Under the pieces are notes generated by a model that was given only the letters and a program-made list of their open reading frames with translations, did no database searches and was not told where the DNA came from. A stretch of 64,000 nucleotides of DNA, from assembly GCA_037892935.1 (NCBI GenBank), contig JAYXKI010000009.1, positions 248,001-312,000 on the forward strand, given 5' to 3'. Positions 36,886-48,023 of the stretch are shown here, piece by piece. A program made the position numbers and the translations under genes. This DNA comes from Phlebopus portentosus (taxonomy: Eukaryota > Basidiomycota > Agaricomycetes > Boletales > Boletinellaceae). Position 1 is the stretch's first letter. Every line of letters begins with the position of its first letter.

Positions 36886-37555
36886 TTTATGCAAGCTTTT
36901 CATTATTCTTTTATGCAACCCCTTTTCCATATCGCAACCTGACATGGTCAATTATGCATTCTATTCTTTCTATGGTATCTATGGTCACATCCGACCAAAT
37001 TATGCCTTTATGCAACCATCATTCCCAACTCGCTATGGTATTTATTCACCATATTCACTGAAATGCCGAGTTGTGAATAAGTTGATGGGCGGTTTAAGCC
37101 TACTTGGTTTAACCAACCATCAACTGTTGCACTTCTCGTGCATCCCAGTGATACATGGCGCATTATGCACCCTTTTCTTATCTTCTATGCAGAAGAAGGG
37201 AAACCGATAAGCACTCCAACTCTATTTTACTTTTCGAAAACCCCTTTGGAGGCGGGCGAACCGTAGGTGAACCTATTGCTGTGCACAGGGTTGGTTGAAT
37301 ATCACCCCTTGCCCAGTCAATACACTAGGCAAGCCACTTCCAAAGCGACAGAAAACTCATTCAGTAACGACTTTATGACTTTTTCTTTCTTATCACTTTT
37401 AATTGCGTCATAATCTTTTACATGATGCATATTTCACATTTCACATTCACATCCCTTCCCACCACCCTTTACAAATCGACGACTTCCCAAACGCCCTTCT
37501 CGCGACTTTCCTGCACTGAAATACCCGCTTTATTGACAGCTTCAGCTGAATCGGA
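36886..37555. other. Gypsy-1 3' non-coding segment
   Basis: A pyrimidine-rich stretch with repeated TTATGCAACC-like words. An 88-codon frame at 36,947-37,210 is Tyr/Phe-rich and reads like low-complexity translation. No gene is supported. Confidence 0.45.
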
Positions 37556-37795
37556 TCACGCATCAGGGTCAGGGAATATGCCGTTAACGCGCTGCCGAAT
37601 TTCTGCAGTCCCTTCATTAGGAACTGATTGCATCTCATAATCGTTCTCCTATAGGACTATCAGCAGCTGCAACCTGCAAACAGAGGCAAGAGAACTCACC
37701 TCATTACGCCTCCTGCGATCTAGAATCCAAAGATTCACGCCGAAAATTGCGACAAAAGCGATGAAAACAACGCAGACAGCGGCGACTTTGGACAT
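37556..37795 (-). CDS. small spliced single-pass membrane protein, antisense in Gypsy-1
   Basis: Minus strand, antisense to pol: exon 1 37,795-37,700 and exon 2 37,648-37,556, with a 51-nt GT-AG intron in phase 0; 62 residues. Exon 1 encodes a hydrophobic helix (VAAVCVVFIAFVAIFGVNLW) followed by a basic stop-transfer RRRR; exon 2 encodes a short polar tail ending FPDPDA. A TATA-like GGATAAAGG lies about 70 bp upstream, between the gene and the 3' LTR. Gypsy-2 has a counterpart of the same design (41,068-41,334), also with a phase-0 intron just after the basic residues, but in the sense direction. Function unknown; uncertain because it is short. Confidence 0.5.
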
Positions 37796-37919
37796 AACTG
37801 GGCAGTGATGATGATGGTTTGATAGCAACATCAACTATCACTAGGCGACTCCTTTATCCGAGCTTTCTCACGGATTAGGATGAACATTTCTCCGAAAGTT
37901 CATCTTAGGAGGGGGGTAG

Positions 37920-39413
37920 TGAAAGGATCTGCTCAAAAACTCGCATCAAGATCGACACGATCAGCAGATCAACAGGATCAGCATTCCAAACGCGACTAGT
38001 AACAGTCTAGCAGTCACTAGAGCCAAACTACTGTTGATGTGACCAAGGCAACGGTCACGGGCATCAACAGCAATATATGGGCGCCTGAGAAGCACGCTAC
38101 AAGTACGTAACCCCGCGGACTACTTAACACCGCCGACCAAACTCCCGATCCGACCCGATCAAAAGAAGTCAAGAAGTGATCAAAACTAATAGAAGCCCGA
38201 GAAGCCTAGAACACGACTACTAAAGCCTAACACCTAAAGTCTAAAGGCTAATCTGAGCCCAATGGAGACATCACTGGCATTCCAGCACTGTCAGACTTGT
38301 GCCCGAGCGTACATGGTCCTTTACGAGATATACTTCACAGTATGTCATGCTACAAGTGAAATGCGTGACTGCCAAATCGAAGTCCAATGTCACACGCAAG
38401 AAGCGTTACATGCCAATCCACCAAATCCTATAATACCCAAGCGACATGAGGAACTCATTGTTACAACTCGAACCCCTTGAGCTGCAGACCCGATAACTTG
38501 GAGGATACTAGGATGGTACAAGCCAGAGCTGCACAACTCATGTCCAGCCTCTACAGTACAAGCAAACCTTTATTTACCAAGGAATGTGAACCTGGACACC
38601 AAGCAACTACAACTGGTACTCCAAAGAAGGATATGGCAATACATTTGCGATGTTAGACTCCCAGGCAAAGCATGGCTAGTCACTCGAACACAACTGCATC
38701 CCCCAGCGGAACTCATACAGTTTATGGTATGCATTGGACCATACTCTACACCAACCCGACATCTCAATACCGATGTGCGAGTTGTGCTTACACCCTTCGG
38801 ACCACAAGATGAACAGCGAAGAGTCACATATCGAGCTGCCTACATTGCACCAAGAGCTACAATCCCACCTGGTGATGGAATCGACGTCATAGTGGAGCAC
38901 TGACAGTGGAGCTTTCCATACTGGAGCAGCACCTCTATTGTCTCAGTCAGCAACTCCACAGAATTCCATCATAGTGGAGATACATTGGAGCAAAGTGGTG
39001 CTCAGTGGAGCAGAATGACGAAGGAAGTGATGTAATGGTGGAGAGAAGTGGAGCAAGGTGGAGCATGGTGGAGTAAAGTGGAGAGAAGATGAATAAGAAA
39101 TAGGACGGAAAATGGATTATCTAGAAAGCATAAATAGTGTTAGAAGTAGGCCCTCTTTCCCCATCTTTCGATCCTCTTAACACATAGTGACAAGTGTCTT
39201 AACACACTGGTGATAGTGTCCTAACATGACTCACTGTGTGCTTTGTACTACTACGCCTCTTGGAAATCCCAATCTGCTCTTACTCTACCTTGTCTCTGAA
39301 AGCATCCCTTACCAGGACTGCAACAAGGAAGGATAGTAAGGGGACCGCGTGGTACAGCTAAACGTGGGTAGATAGATCACCTCTGCACAACATACCGCTG
39401 CTTAGGCAAAAGG
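37920..39413 (+). repeat. Gypsy-1 3' LTR, main part
   Basis: The first 1,494 bp of the 3' LTR, preceded by a purine tract (37,905-37,919). The remaining 38 bp lie at 50,940-50,977 after Gypsy-2; the two parts add up to 1,532 bp, equal to the 5' LTR. It carries the second copy of the LTR ORF (38,262-38,903, TGA at 38,478). Confidence 0.95.
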
Positions 39414-40917
39414 TGTTAGAATCAGAGTAAGAAGAGTAATATATAGCTTACTACTGAAGCAAGTGTCTCACACTGCTGATTGATAAGCGATGTCAAAGAA
39501 TCAGGCAAGGACAAGTATCAGACTAGTGTTTGATGAGAGAAAACTCCAACTCGCTTGAGGGGCGTTTGGAGAGATGAATTGAACTGCTACTCAGGATGGC
39601 TCGTTTGGCCTCCTTTTATACTCTACAGGTGTGGCTATGCTAGGCTACTACTATAACTATCTACCTCAGTCTTTCTACTGACCATGTATACCTTCCAGCG
39701 CCTTCTACAAGGTGCTCCACTTGCTCCACCCTTTCCTTGTCAATTCCGTGCATTCCTTGTCAATTCCGATCGTACTGTATGTTCTAGTTCATTCTACTAG
39801 TTTCTTGCTGTGTACTTCAATGTCTGAGCTCTACTGTTATGGTCTAATGACTCTAGCACTTTCTGGTGCATACTTACTATCCTCAGCTACTCTGCTGGCG
39901 TCTGTACTGGTTCTGAGCTCCACTGGTTTATTCTCTACCGTTCTATGGCCTTCTCTCCTTGGAGTTAGGACTTATGTTCTTCTTCCGACTCGGATGGCTG
40001 ACTGATGCTGCTACTTCGCCTGAGCTAGTTGTAAAAGCTTTCCTCTCGTCTACTACTCCTATGGATGCGTACGCATCGCTTCCCTTCTTATCACCTTCCT
40101 GATTAGATTAACTTTCCTTATCAGTGATCGTCGATCTCCATGGCTTCCGAGGTTCGGTGCCTGTGGGGTACTACATCTTCTTCTGGAAGTCCTGGGGTTT
40201 TTCCCACCGGCGTTCTATCATCTACCGGAAAGCTTCTCTTGTGGAGATATGTCGTCATTCTTGTGAACCCTTCTTCCGGTGGCATTGGAATCTTAATTGG
40301 ACCAATCACGAACTTGATCCTGTGTTCCATTGATATCTCTGTGACTCGTTCGTCCATTACTGATACTCCTTCTGCATCGATGAGTCTAATGAATTCTTTA
40401 ACTCTAGTTATCGTATTTTCTGCTATACGTCTTACTATTTCATTAGCTCCCCTTCTGTATGGTATGTCAATATTAATATGAATAAATTGACATTCTTCTT
40501 TATGTTTCCGCTTTGGGAATTTAATCTGTACTCCTGCGTTCATTAGATAGTCTCATTCGTCATGTGAGAATACTGCTACCATATGTTCAAATGTCACATA
40601 ATTCGTATTAGGCTGTTGTATGCCTTCTTGAGTAACGTATCCTGGAAATACTCTATGTGTTCCTCGTATGTCGAAGTTCATTGCTAATACCTCTGTCATC
40701 AAGAGTGATGAGATTATTGTACAATAAATGTCCCATCCTATCTGTTGTGCTTGTTTGCATTTCTCACAGTCGTCCTTGACTTCTGGCCATTGACTGGCTC
40801 GTCCTTGGTTAACTATTCTCTTTAATGTGGTTTCCAGCGTTCTCGCTTGTCGTGTGAACATCTTGATTATATGCTGTCACGTGCACGCTATACTGCTGAC
40901 TAAAGCAATTTCTAACA
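39414..40917 (-). repeat. Gypsy-2 3' LTR
   Basis: 1,504 bp. Its copy of the LTR ORF (40,861-40,121) is cut by TGA at 40,553-40,555, where the other LTR has CGA. This is a direct example of CpG transition making a stop. Confidence 0.95.
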
Positions 40918-41067
40918 TTCCCCTTACTAGGATGAAAATCGGACTAAAAGGAGAATTTTCTTCTATTTTGCTTTTAGTTTAGTAAGATTCTTGATTTTAA
41001 ATCTTATTTCTCAAGTTTTCAGTTTCAGAGAGAGATTTAAATTTTATTGACAAATTTTCATCGCGCA

Positions 41068-41334
41068 TTAAATAGCTTGACCACCTCTAAAATAAATGGG
41101 TGATGGCGGTCTAATTTCTTCTCTTCGCCCCGCTCTTATTACTTCTAGCTCGACTTCGACATCGGTATCGGTCATCGGCATCGTCTAATGAGAATTATTT
41201 AATAAATTTTGATTTAATTAAAATAAACTCACTGTTTTTCTGTACTTGAAGTAAATAAATAAGCCTAAATTTGCAAAGGCTATTATAGCAGCGGCGGCGA
41301 TGATGAGGAATGCGGCGTCAATAGTAGCGAACAT
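41068..41334 (-). CDS. small spliced single-pass membrane protein, sense in Gypsy-2
   Basis: Exon 1 41,334-41,233 and exon 2 41,184-41,068, with a 48-nt GT-AG intron (GTGAGT...ATTAG) in phase 0; 72 residues. The helix (AFLIIAAAAIIAFANLGLF) ends in a basic KYRK, and exon 2 gives an acidic then basic tail (DTDVEVELEVIRAGRREE) with PPSPIYF near the end. It lies between pol and the 3' LTR in the same direction as pol. It matches the design, size and intron position of the antisense gene in Gypsy-1. A viroporin-like or membrane-anchoring role could be imagined, but nothing in the sequence proves it. Confidence 0.5.
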
Positions 41335-41478
41335 GATGAGAATTTGCTTGATGTTTATGACGTGCGAGTAAGGTTTGATGGTGGTAGTAACTAAGAAAGG
41401 AGCGGCATCGCCGCGACATGCTACTTATGTCTCGTGAGCATGGGAATTTATTCCTTAGTATGTTTATGACGTACTTAT

Positions 41479-41748
41479 CTAATCTTCTTCTTGCTTGATC
41501 TCGTGATCGACTTCTTCTTCTTTGATTTCGCACTCAAGTTCCTCGTCCTTAATGATAACCGGCTCGATTTTCCGCCCATTGTATTTAACCATTTGCCAGT
41601 TTCCTCTTCTATCCTTCGCTGTTATGACATCATTCGGATCGAAGGTTGGATGGGCTCGGACATCGTCCCAAGGGACGATGTAGCACTTGGGCTTCTGGTA
41701 GGGGCCCTGGCGTTGGTTGCGGCGTTGGTTGCGACGATTAGGAGCCAT
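41479..41748 (-). CDS. 89-residue charged ORF of Gypsy-2
   Basis: ATG-initiated ORF after pol, in the sense direction. The N-terminus is Arg/Asn/Gln-rich (NRRNQRRNQRQ), the middle is globular-looking (YIVPWDDVRAHPTFDPNDVI, GNWQMVKYNGRK) and the C-terminus is a Lys/Glu tail. A TATA-like GCATATAAGG (complement of 41,804-41,813) lies about 60 bp upstream, so it may have its own promoter. No family recognised. Confidence 0.5.
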   Translation of the reverse strand: MAPNRRNQRRNQRQGPYQKPKCYIVPWDDVRAHPTFDPNDVITAKDRRGNWQMVKYNGRKIEPVIIKDEELECEIKEEEVDHEIKQEED

Positions 41749-42447
41749 TGGTAGTGGATGAGTGAGGAAGAGTTGTTGGATGAACTGTTTTCGCTTTAGT
41801 TCTCCTTATATGCTTCTTTGTCAACCTCGTGATCATGTACATTCATTTCTAAATAAAGCCTTATTACGTGTCGGCTTCCAACAGACCTGGTGACCTTCAG
41901 ATCTTCCCTTTTTCGGAAAAGTTATTGGATAGACCTCCTCACTAATCTCGTAGGAAGGGATTATTCCTTCTGGTGGGCCTTGGCTTCATGACTCTGGAGT
42001 ATCCTACCCTGACATCATGCGCTGTACCTTTCCGGCAGGTTGCTATTATTTCTTTACGTGGCCTCGAGCTCTTACTGCTTGTAGTAACTGTATCCTTGTC
42101 CAAGGAAACGAATCCCATAGAGGGAATAGTAGTTAGTTGACTACCATCCCCTAAAGGGGGTCCATGCTTCCTTAGAGTTGGCTTTGTCCATAACCTCGTG
42201 GATTAGAAGTTATAACAATTACTATTGGCCTTCCTTAGTCCGTAAAGATGCACCCCATGTCGCCAGCTAAATTAAGTCTAGCTTTCTAGACTGTCACCTT
42301 ATCGTACTTTTCCCCTAATATTAATTTATAACAATATTCTAAGGGGTAGTTTATACTCATTTCGGAGTATTAGGTGACCTATTTTTATACTTCCTGCACC
42401 TGTAATCTAAGGAAGTCGTAGTTTAACGTCATTGCGGACGCTGTTTT
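41749..42447. other. Gypsy-2 spacer between pol and the accessory ORFs
   Basis: About 700 bp without a supported ORF. It contains the TATA-like element near 41,808 and another GTATAAAAATA on the reverse strand near 42,385-42,395, consistent with a promoter region for the downstream small genes. Confidence 0.45.
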
Positions 42448-45400
42448 CTACAAGTCTTTGATTATCCTTATTGCTCTAATCCTTTCCTTCTTTGGCTTTG
42501 GGAGCCATTGCTTCAGCCATTGGTCCAAGGTTGCTGGTTTCGGTTTGCTTGGGTATTTTATATGGAAATCTCTAATTGCTTCGGCTGATCCCGCTAAGTC
42601 ATCACTCCATATTTCCCAAGTATTATCTGCATCGCTATATCCTGTCCATTTGATTAGGTACTTGTAGGTTTCTCTTGATTTCTTGACATCGAGTATGTTT
42701 TCCACTTCAAATTGTAATTCATCTCCTATTACAATTGGGTCTGGGTTGGTCGGAATCTGCCTTTTGGGATATTCTTTCTCTTTGTATGGGATTAATAGTC
42801 CTGCATAGAATACTGGATATATTCGCATTCCTTTTGGCAGTTCGAGTTCATAATTGAGTTCGCCATGTTTCTTTATTATCTTGTACGGCCCTAGGTTGCG
42901 TACTGCAAGCTTCCTTGTTGGCGTTAATAAGTCTATATTCTTTGCATCTATTAAGACTTTATCTCCGATTTCGAATTCTGGTTTCTTTCCTCGATGCTTA
43001 TCTTCGTATCTCTTCATCTGTTCTTGAGCTTGTTCTATTGCTTTTATAGCTATTTCTTGTGCTGCTCGCTGTCTCTGTATGTATTCCATAGCTCCTTCAG
43101 TATTCGATTTGGTCATTATGAACTCCATTCGTGGGTGCCGTCCATAGATCAAATAAAATGGTGACTGTTTTGTTGTACTATGCTGCTTGTTATTGTACGC
43201 AAATTGTGCCAGTCGTAAATATTGGTCCCAGTTTGTTTGTTGATAATCAACATAACACCTTAGGTACTGTTCAAGTTCCTGATTAACTCGTTCAGACTGC
43301 CCATCAGTTTGAGGATGGTATGCCGTGCTTAATGCTGGCGTAATTCCTATCATCTGATAGACAGCTAGGGTAAACTTACTGGTAAATTGCGGACCTCGGT
43401 CCGTGGTGATCTTTTTGGGCATCCCATGTATCGCATATATTTCATTTACAAACAGTCTTGCTGTTTCTTGGGAGTCTGTTGTTTCTTTGCATGGAATGAA
43501 GGTCGCATATTTTGAAAATCTGTCCACTACTGTTAATATTGCATTATATCCCGAATCAGTCATGGGTACTCCTGTAATAAAATCCGCTGTGATGTGTTCC
43601 CATGGTTGTTCTGGTATTTCGAGTGGTTGTAATGGAGGTTGTGTTTTTCCTCTTCTCGCCTTTGTCCTTTGGCATTTGTCGCAGGATTGTACATATTCTG
43701 TAATCCATTGTTCCATTTTTGGCCAATAATAATCCCTTTTGATTAGGTCGATTGTTACCTCTGGTCCTGGATGTCCTGCACTTGGTGAATCGTGGTGGAT
43801 TCTTACAATATCCTCCTTTAAACTATTGATTGGTGGTACTACTATTTTCCCTTTATAGTAATAGTAGTTGCCACTTTTCTCATAGTGTTCTCCTTCGATT
43901 TCTATCCCTTCTTTGCGATATCCTTCTTTTATCTGGTCCATGATAGTATTTTCTATTAGTTCTATCGTTCTGGCATTCCTTCCAATGAACACTTCTTCGG
44001 GTAATACTACTACGTCTTTGTTGTCTTCTTCTGTTAGTTCATAATCTGATCGTCTGGACAAGGCATCTGCTCTACTGTTTGCTCTCCCTGGTCGATATTC
44101 TATCTTGAAATTATATCGGCTTAGTTCAGTTGCCCATCTTGCTTGTCTTCGATTTAGTTTCCTTGCTGTCATGAACATTCTTAAGTTTGCTTGGTCAGAT
44201 ATTACCCTTATTTCGTGTTTTGCTCCTTCCAAATGGTGTCTCCAGACTTCAAATGCCTTAATTATAGCATATAACTCCTTATCTCCTACTGAATAATTTC
44301 GTTCTGTCGCAGTGAACGTTCCTGACCAATATGCTATTGGATAAAGTTTTCCGTCTTCCTTTTCTTGTGATAGAACTGCTCCCATTGCTACATCAGACGC
44401 GTCAGTTTCTATTATAAACTGTTTCTCATAGTCAGGTCGTACTAGTATTGGTCCTGTGGTAAATGCTTCTTTTAATTTCTTGAAGGCTTCTTGTTGCTTT
44501 TCTCCCCATGTAAACATCTTTTTCTTCGATTGCAGGCTTGTTAGGGGTCGTACTATGGCCGAGTAATCTTTAATGAATTTTCTGTAGAAATTCGCGAATC
44601 CAATGAAGCGTCTGATGTCTCGTTTACTCGTTAAATCTGGCCATTCTTGTATTGCTTTGACTTTATACGGATCCATCTTTAGTCCTTCGTCATTTACCAA
44701 AAATCCTAGATAATCTAATTCCCTCTTGTTGAAATAGCATTTTTCTGGTTTTAAATAGAAATCTGCTTCTCGCAGTTTTTGCATAACTCTCTTTGTTAGT
44801 ATCAGTAACTCTCCTTCTGTTTGGGCATAGATAATGATATCGTCTAAGTATATTACTACTCCAGCTCCTATCATGTCTTCAAATAGCTCATTCATTGCTC
44901 GCTGAAAGACGGCAGGGGAGTTCATCATTCCAAATTGCATGACTGATGGTTCAAATACTCCTTGATGTGTTCGGAAAGCGGCTTTCCATTCATCTCCTCT
45001 TGCAATTCTGATGTTGTTGTATCCTGCTCTCATATCTAGAGTGGTAAAGATTTTAGCTTTCGCTAGTCCATCTGGTAGTGTATGCATTATTGGTATGGGG
45101 AAAGGATCTACTTTGCATATCTTGTTTACCTCTCGGTAATCTATTACCATTCTTGCTCCTGCATCTTTCTTTCCAACAAAGAATACTGGGGCTGCTATTT
45201 GTGATCTTGATCGTTGTATCCATCCTTTATCCAGGTTTTCCTTGATGAATTCTTTTACCGCTTCTTGTTCTAACTGTGTTAGTGAATAGATTGCTCGTTT
45301 CTTTGGCAATTCAACTCCTTCTTTAAACTCTATTTTCATATCCCATTGGGTATGTTTGGGTAGTCTCTTTGCTTGTTCTGCGCTGAACCTATCTTCAAAC

Positions 45401-47010
45401 TCCCACAGTTCTTGCGGTACTAATTCTTTCCATTCCTTACTTCCAGTATCAGTTCTTCCTTCTTTAGCTGCTTTCTCTTGGGAGTACTTTTGTGCTATAC
45501 TGCTATATTTAGTTAATTTCTTGCGTGCTTTCATATCTTCTTCTGATTCTGGCATTACTGCACTAATTTCCTTATTGGGGTGCGACGCTTTTTCCAGTGG
45601 AAAAAGCGGATCAGTTTTTATTCCCACGTTAGATTTACTTCTTACCGAGTTTCTTTTACCCTTCTTCTTGGTATATGCTTGATTTATTGACCGCTTGAAT
45701 CTCTCATTTGGGTGACAGCTGCTCCCACTGAGTTCTTCGACAAACAGACTCTGTCGAAATATGTTGCCTTGATCTTGCTGTCCGGACGACCCTGATGGGA
45801 ACAATGTGCTAGGATCCACTCTTGGCGATTGATATCCTGCTGTTCCAACTCGCTTTGGTATTCGTTTTTGGCTTCCCTCACTTCCTCCTGATGTAGATTG
45901 TATTATTGAGGGTGGCATTACTGGCACGAGTTGCTCATCTCTCCAATGGTATTTTCCTCCATCTATTCCATAGAATATTTGATTCGGCACCTTCTTGGTC
46001 ATTTTATTGAAACTTGTTGCTGTTTCAAAGTCTTGTTTGAACCTTGCCTCCATTGCTTCTGTAGCATTGTCCAGATTTACGCTTGTACTTACCTTATAGA
46101 CTTTATTCCATGCTGTGAACGTTCTTTTTGATTTCATTGGTTCTTGCATAGTCTGTTCTGGAGCTGGAGGAGTTGGTTGCCTGGGTGGCGCTACAGGTGG
46201 TGTCGGTTGTGGAGGAGTTGGTGATCTTGGTGATGCCATAGCTTGTACTGGTGCTGGGGGTGTTGGTGCTCGTGGTACTATAATTGGTGCTATCAGGGGT
46301 TTGGTCTTTTGACTTACCACAGTACTGCTTTTACCCTTGCTCTGTGATATGATAGATGGGAGTAGTATATTTATTTCATCTTCCTCTTCATCCGAATCGG
46401 AATCGATACAGCTTTGCGAGTAGTCCCATCGCGTTTGTTGCTCTATTTTTCTTCCTTTCTTCTTATTCCTGTATCGTCTATAGTTCCGATTTAGATATTG
46501 CGTACCTTCAATCTGTGTTTTCCCATATTGGGTACTGATTTGTCCTGTTTGAAAATTAATGTTGGGTTTGTATCGAGTTATCCAATCATGTCCTAGGATA
46601 AACCGATCATTGTTAGTCTGTAACACTGCAATTTCCATATTTCCTGTGCTTACTCCTGTATCTACCCACGCCCGTACACTCTCTTTCCATCCACCCGCTG
46701 TTGTTGATCCATCCGCATTTACTATACTTGCATTCCCCTGTCTAGGTACTGTTTTTAGTCCTAATTGTTTGACTGTATTAGGACTAATTGTAGTGATTCC
46801 TGATCCAGAATCCATTAATGCAATTATTGGAATGCGCCTCTTTTCCCCTTGAGTAAGATAGATCTTCAATTTTGGTTGGTTGGAACTAGGGTGTACTGTC
46901 GTCCATCGGCGTGATACTTGTGGATTAATAGAAGTTTTATTTTTACTATTCTTCTTTTCCTCTGAATCCACTTCATCTCCACTCTCATCCGCCAATATTC
47001 TGAGAGTGGC
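42448..47010 (-). CDS. Gypsy-2 pol (PR-RT-RH-IN-chromodomain), intact
   Basis: Open without interruption for about 1,515 residues from near 46,995 to 42,448. There is no ATG at the front (the frame begins TTG GCG GAT), and it is -1 relative to gag, so expression should be by frameshift. Order: retropepsin LMDSGSG (residue about 61), a Pro-rich linker, reverse transcriptase with VIDYREVNK and YLDDIIIY (about 716), RNase H ETDASDVAMGAVL (about 866), integrase zinc finger (HHDSPSAGHPG...CDKCQ, about 1,067) and D-D-E core (ADFITG, TDRGPQF, SERVNQELE). The C-terminal chromodomain has YLIKWTGYSDADNTWE. All catalytic residues are present. Confidence 0.93.
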   Translation of the reverse strand, partial: ATLRILADESGDEVDSEEKKNSKNKTSINPQVSRRWTTVHPSSNQPKLKIYLTQGEKRRIPIIALMDSGSGITTISPNTVKQLGLKTVPRQGNASIVNADGSTTAGGWKESVRAWVDTGVSTGNMEIAVLQTNNDRFILGHDWITRYKPNINFQTGQISTQYGKTQIEGTQYLNRNYRRYRNKKKGRKIEQQTRWDYSQSCIDSDSDEEEDEINILLPSIISQSKGKSSTVVSQKTKPLIAPIIVPRAPTPPAPVQAMASPRSPTPPQPTPPVAPPRQPTPPAPEQTMQEPMKSKRTFTAWNKVYKVSTSVNLDNATEAMEARFKQDFETATSFNKMTKKVPNQIFYGIDGGKYHWRDEQLVPVMPPSIIQSTSGGSEGSQKRIPKRVGTAGYQSPRVDPSTLFPSGSSGQQDQGNIFRQSLFVEELSGSSCHPNERFKRSINQAYTKKKGKRNSVRSKSNVGIKTDPLFPLEKASHPNKEISAVMPESEEDMKARKKLTKYSSIAQKYSQEKAAKEGRTDTGSKEWKELVPQELWEFEDRFSAEQAKRLPKHTQWDMKIEFKEGVELPKKRAIYSLTQLEQEAVKEFIKENLDKGWIQRSRSQIAAPVFFVGKKDAGARMVIDYREVNKICKVDPFPIPIMHTLPDGLAKAKIFTTLDMRAGYNNIRIARGDEWKAAFRTHQGVFEPSVMQFGMMNSPAVFQRAMNELFEDMIGAGVVIYLDDIIIYAQTEGELLILTKRVMQKLREADFYLKPEKCYFNKRELDYLGFLVNDEGLKMDPYKVKAIQEWPDLTSKRDIRRFIGFANFYRKFIKDYSAIVRPLTSLQSKKKMFTWGEKQQEAFKKLKEAFTTGPILVRPDYEKQFIIETDASDVAMGAVLSQEKEDGKLYPIAYWSGTFTATERNYSVGDKELYAIIKAFEVWRHHLEGAKHEIRVISDQANLRMFMTARKLNRRQARWATELSRYNFKIEYRPGRANSRADALSRRSDYELTEEDNKDVVVLPEEVFIGRNARTIELIENTIMDQIKEGYRKEGIEIEGEHYEKSGNYYYYKGKIVVPPINSLKEDIVRIHHDSPSAGHPGPEVTIDLIKRDYYWPKMEQWITEYVQSCDKCQRTKARRGKTQPPLQPLEIPEQPWEHITADFITGVPMTDSGYNAILTVVDRFSKYATFIPCKETTDSQETARLFVNEIYAIHGMPKKITTDRGPQFTSKFTLAVYQMIGITPALSTAYHPQTDGQSERVNQELEQYLRCYVDYQQTNWDQYLRLAQFAYNNKQHSTTKQSPFYLIYGRHPRMEFIMTKSNTEGAMEYIQRQRAAQEIAIKAIEQAQEQMKRYEDKHRGKKPEFEIGDKVLIDAKNIDLLTPTRKLAVRNLGPYKIIKKHGELNYELELPKGMRIYPVFYAGLLIPYKEKEYPKRQIPTNPDPIVIGDELQFEVENILDVKKSRETYKYLIKWTGYSDADNTWEIWSDDLAGSAEAIRDFHIKYPSKPKPATLDQWLKQWLPKPKKERIRAIRIIKDL

Positions 47011-47012
47011 TC

Positions 47013-47021
47013 TTAAAAATC
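47013..47021 (-). promoter_or_regulatory. probable -1 frameshift site, Gypsy-2 gag/pol
   Basis: The reverse strand reads GAT TTT TAA in the gag frame. The P-site tRNA-Phe could re-pair perfectly on TTT one base back, which opens the pol frame (TTT TTA AGA). It is not a textbook heptamer, unlike the site in Gypsy-1. Confidence 0.45.
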
Positions 47022-47936
47022 CTCAGGTTGGCGTTGAGCTTCATTTTGGTTTGCGCCTTGCTCACTGAGACCTTCTTCATCCTCTTCTTCATTGACGTCT
47101 AATTCTCGGCGCTTAAATCTTGACCCTTTCGCCCTTCCTCGGGTTTTCCCTTGATTTCTTCCCGAAGGTCTACTTGTCTGTTTTCTGCAGTCCCTAGCGA
47201 AATGTCCTAGTGTACCACAATTGTAACACTTGATAGATCCTTTATTAAAACTTCCTTGTGGTTTCTTGACTCGTCTGACGTCTACCTCCATCGGTGTATA
47301 GTCTGGTACAAACGATGGTTTTGCATTTGCTCCATATTGCGGCAAATGCACTCCATGTATTGTTCTTGAAAATGCTAAGCCTGCTTCGCTATCTTTTGCA
47401 TTTCTCATCCATGTCTCCAGGTCCCATGCCTGGCTCCCTGGTTGGGCTGTTAATCTTGCCAAGATTGTGTCTCGTAATCCTGATTTATACATGGACTTTC
47501 GTACTACTGCGTTGTAGTCTGGTGGGAGGTATGCTGATATTCGATCAAATTCCATATTATAATCTAATATGGATGCTCTCCCTTGTCGGATGTTATGTAT
47601 TTTCTTTACCGCATCTTCTGTTACATCATAATGTTTTCCATGTTGAGCTCTTAGGAACCCTTTAAAGGCTTCATAATTTGGCCAGGCACCTGCTGCGGTT
47701 CCCACTAATCCTGCTACACCACGACTTTGAACATGTGGCGCTATCCACACTGATGCATTTCCTTTTAAACATTGACATACCACCTTTGTTTTATCTTCGT
47801 CTCCTGTGATTCTATTCGCATCAAACCGCAAGTCCATTTGTGTGAGGAATGCTTCAACATCTTCTTTACTTGTTCCTTTAAATGTCGGTGCCTTAATAAT
47901 ATTCCCAATTGGGTTTGGATTTGGGTTGGCCGCCAT
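47013..47936 (-). CDS. Gypsy-2 gag
   Basis: 307 residues from ATG 47,936. A capsid-like gag domain (IIKAPTFKGTSKEDVEAFL, then GRASILDYNMEFDRISAYL) is followed by a basic region and a CCHC zinc knuckle (CYNCGTLGHFARDC) and an Arg-rich, then acidic end. The frame closes with GAT TTT TAA. Five T residues abut the stop and the pol frame is entered by slipping -1 there. Intact. Confidence 0.9.
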   Translation of the reverse strand: MAANPNPNPIGNIIKAPTFKGTSKEDVEAFLTQMDLRFDANRITGDEDKTKVVCQCLKGNASVWIAPHVQSRGVAGLVGTAAGAWPNYEAFKGFLRAQHGKHYDVTEDAVKKIHNIRQGRASILDYNMEFDRISAYLPPDYNAVVRKSMYKSGLRDTILARLTAQPGSQAWDLETWMRNAKDSEAGLAFSRTIHGVHLPQYGANAKPSFVPDYTPMEVDVRRVKKPQGSFNKGSIKCYNCGTLGHFARDCRKQTSRPSGRNQGKTRGRAKGSRFKRRELDVNEEEDEEGLSEQGANQNEAQRQPEDF

Positions 47937-48023
47937 ATTACTATATTGTTACAGAGGTCTCAAAAAGGTCTTCTATCTGTTCTAATAGTTCCTGACTACT
48001 AAACCCGTTTATTCTTGGTGTCC

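Noticed and set aside
36947..37210. 88-codon Tyr/Phe-rich ORF in Gypsy-1
   Set aside because: Arises from repeated TTATGCAAC-like words; low-complexity translation.
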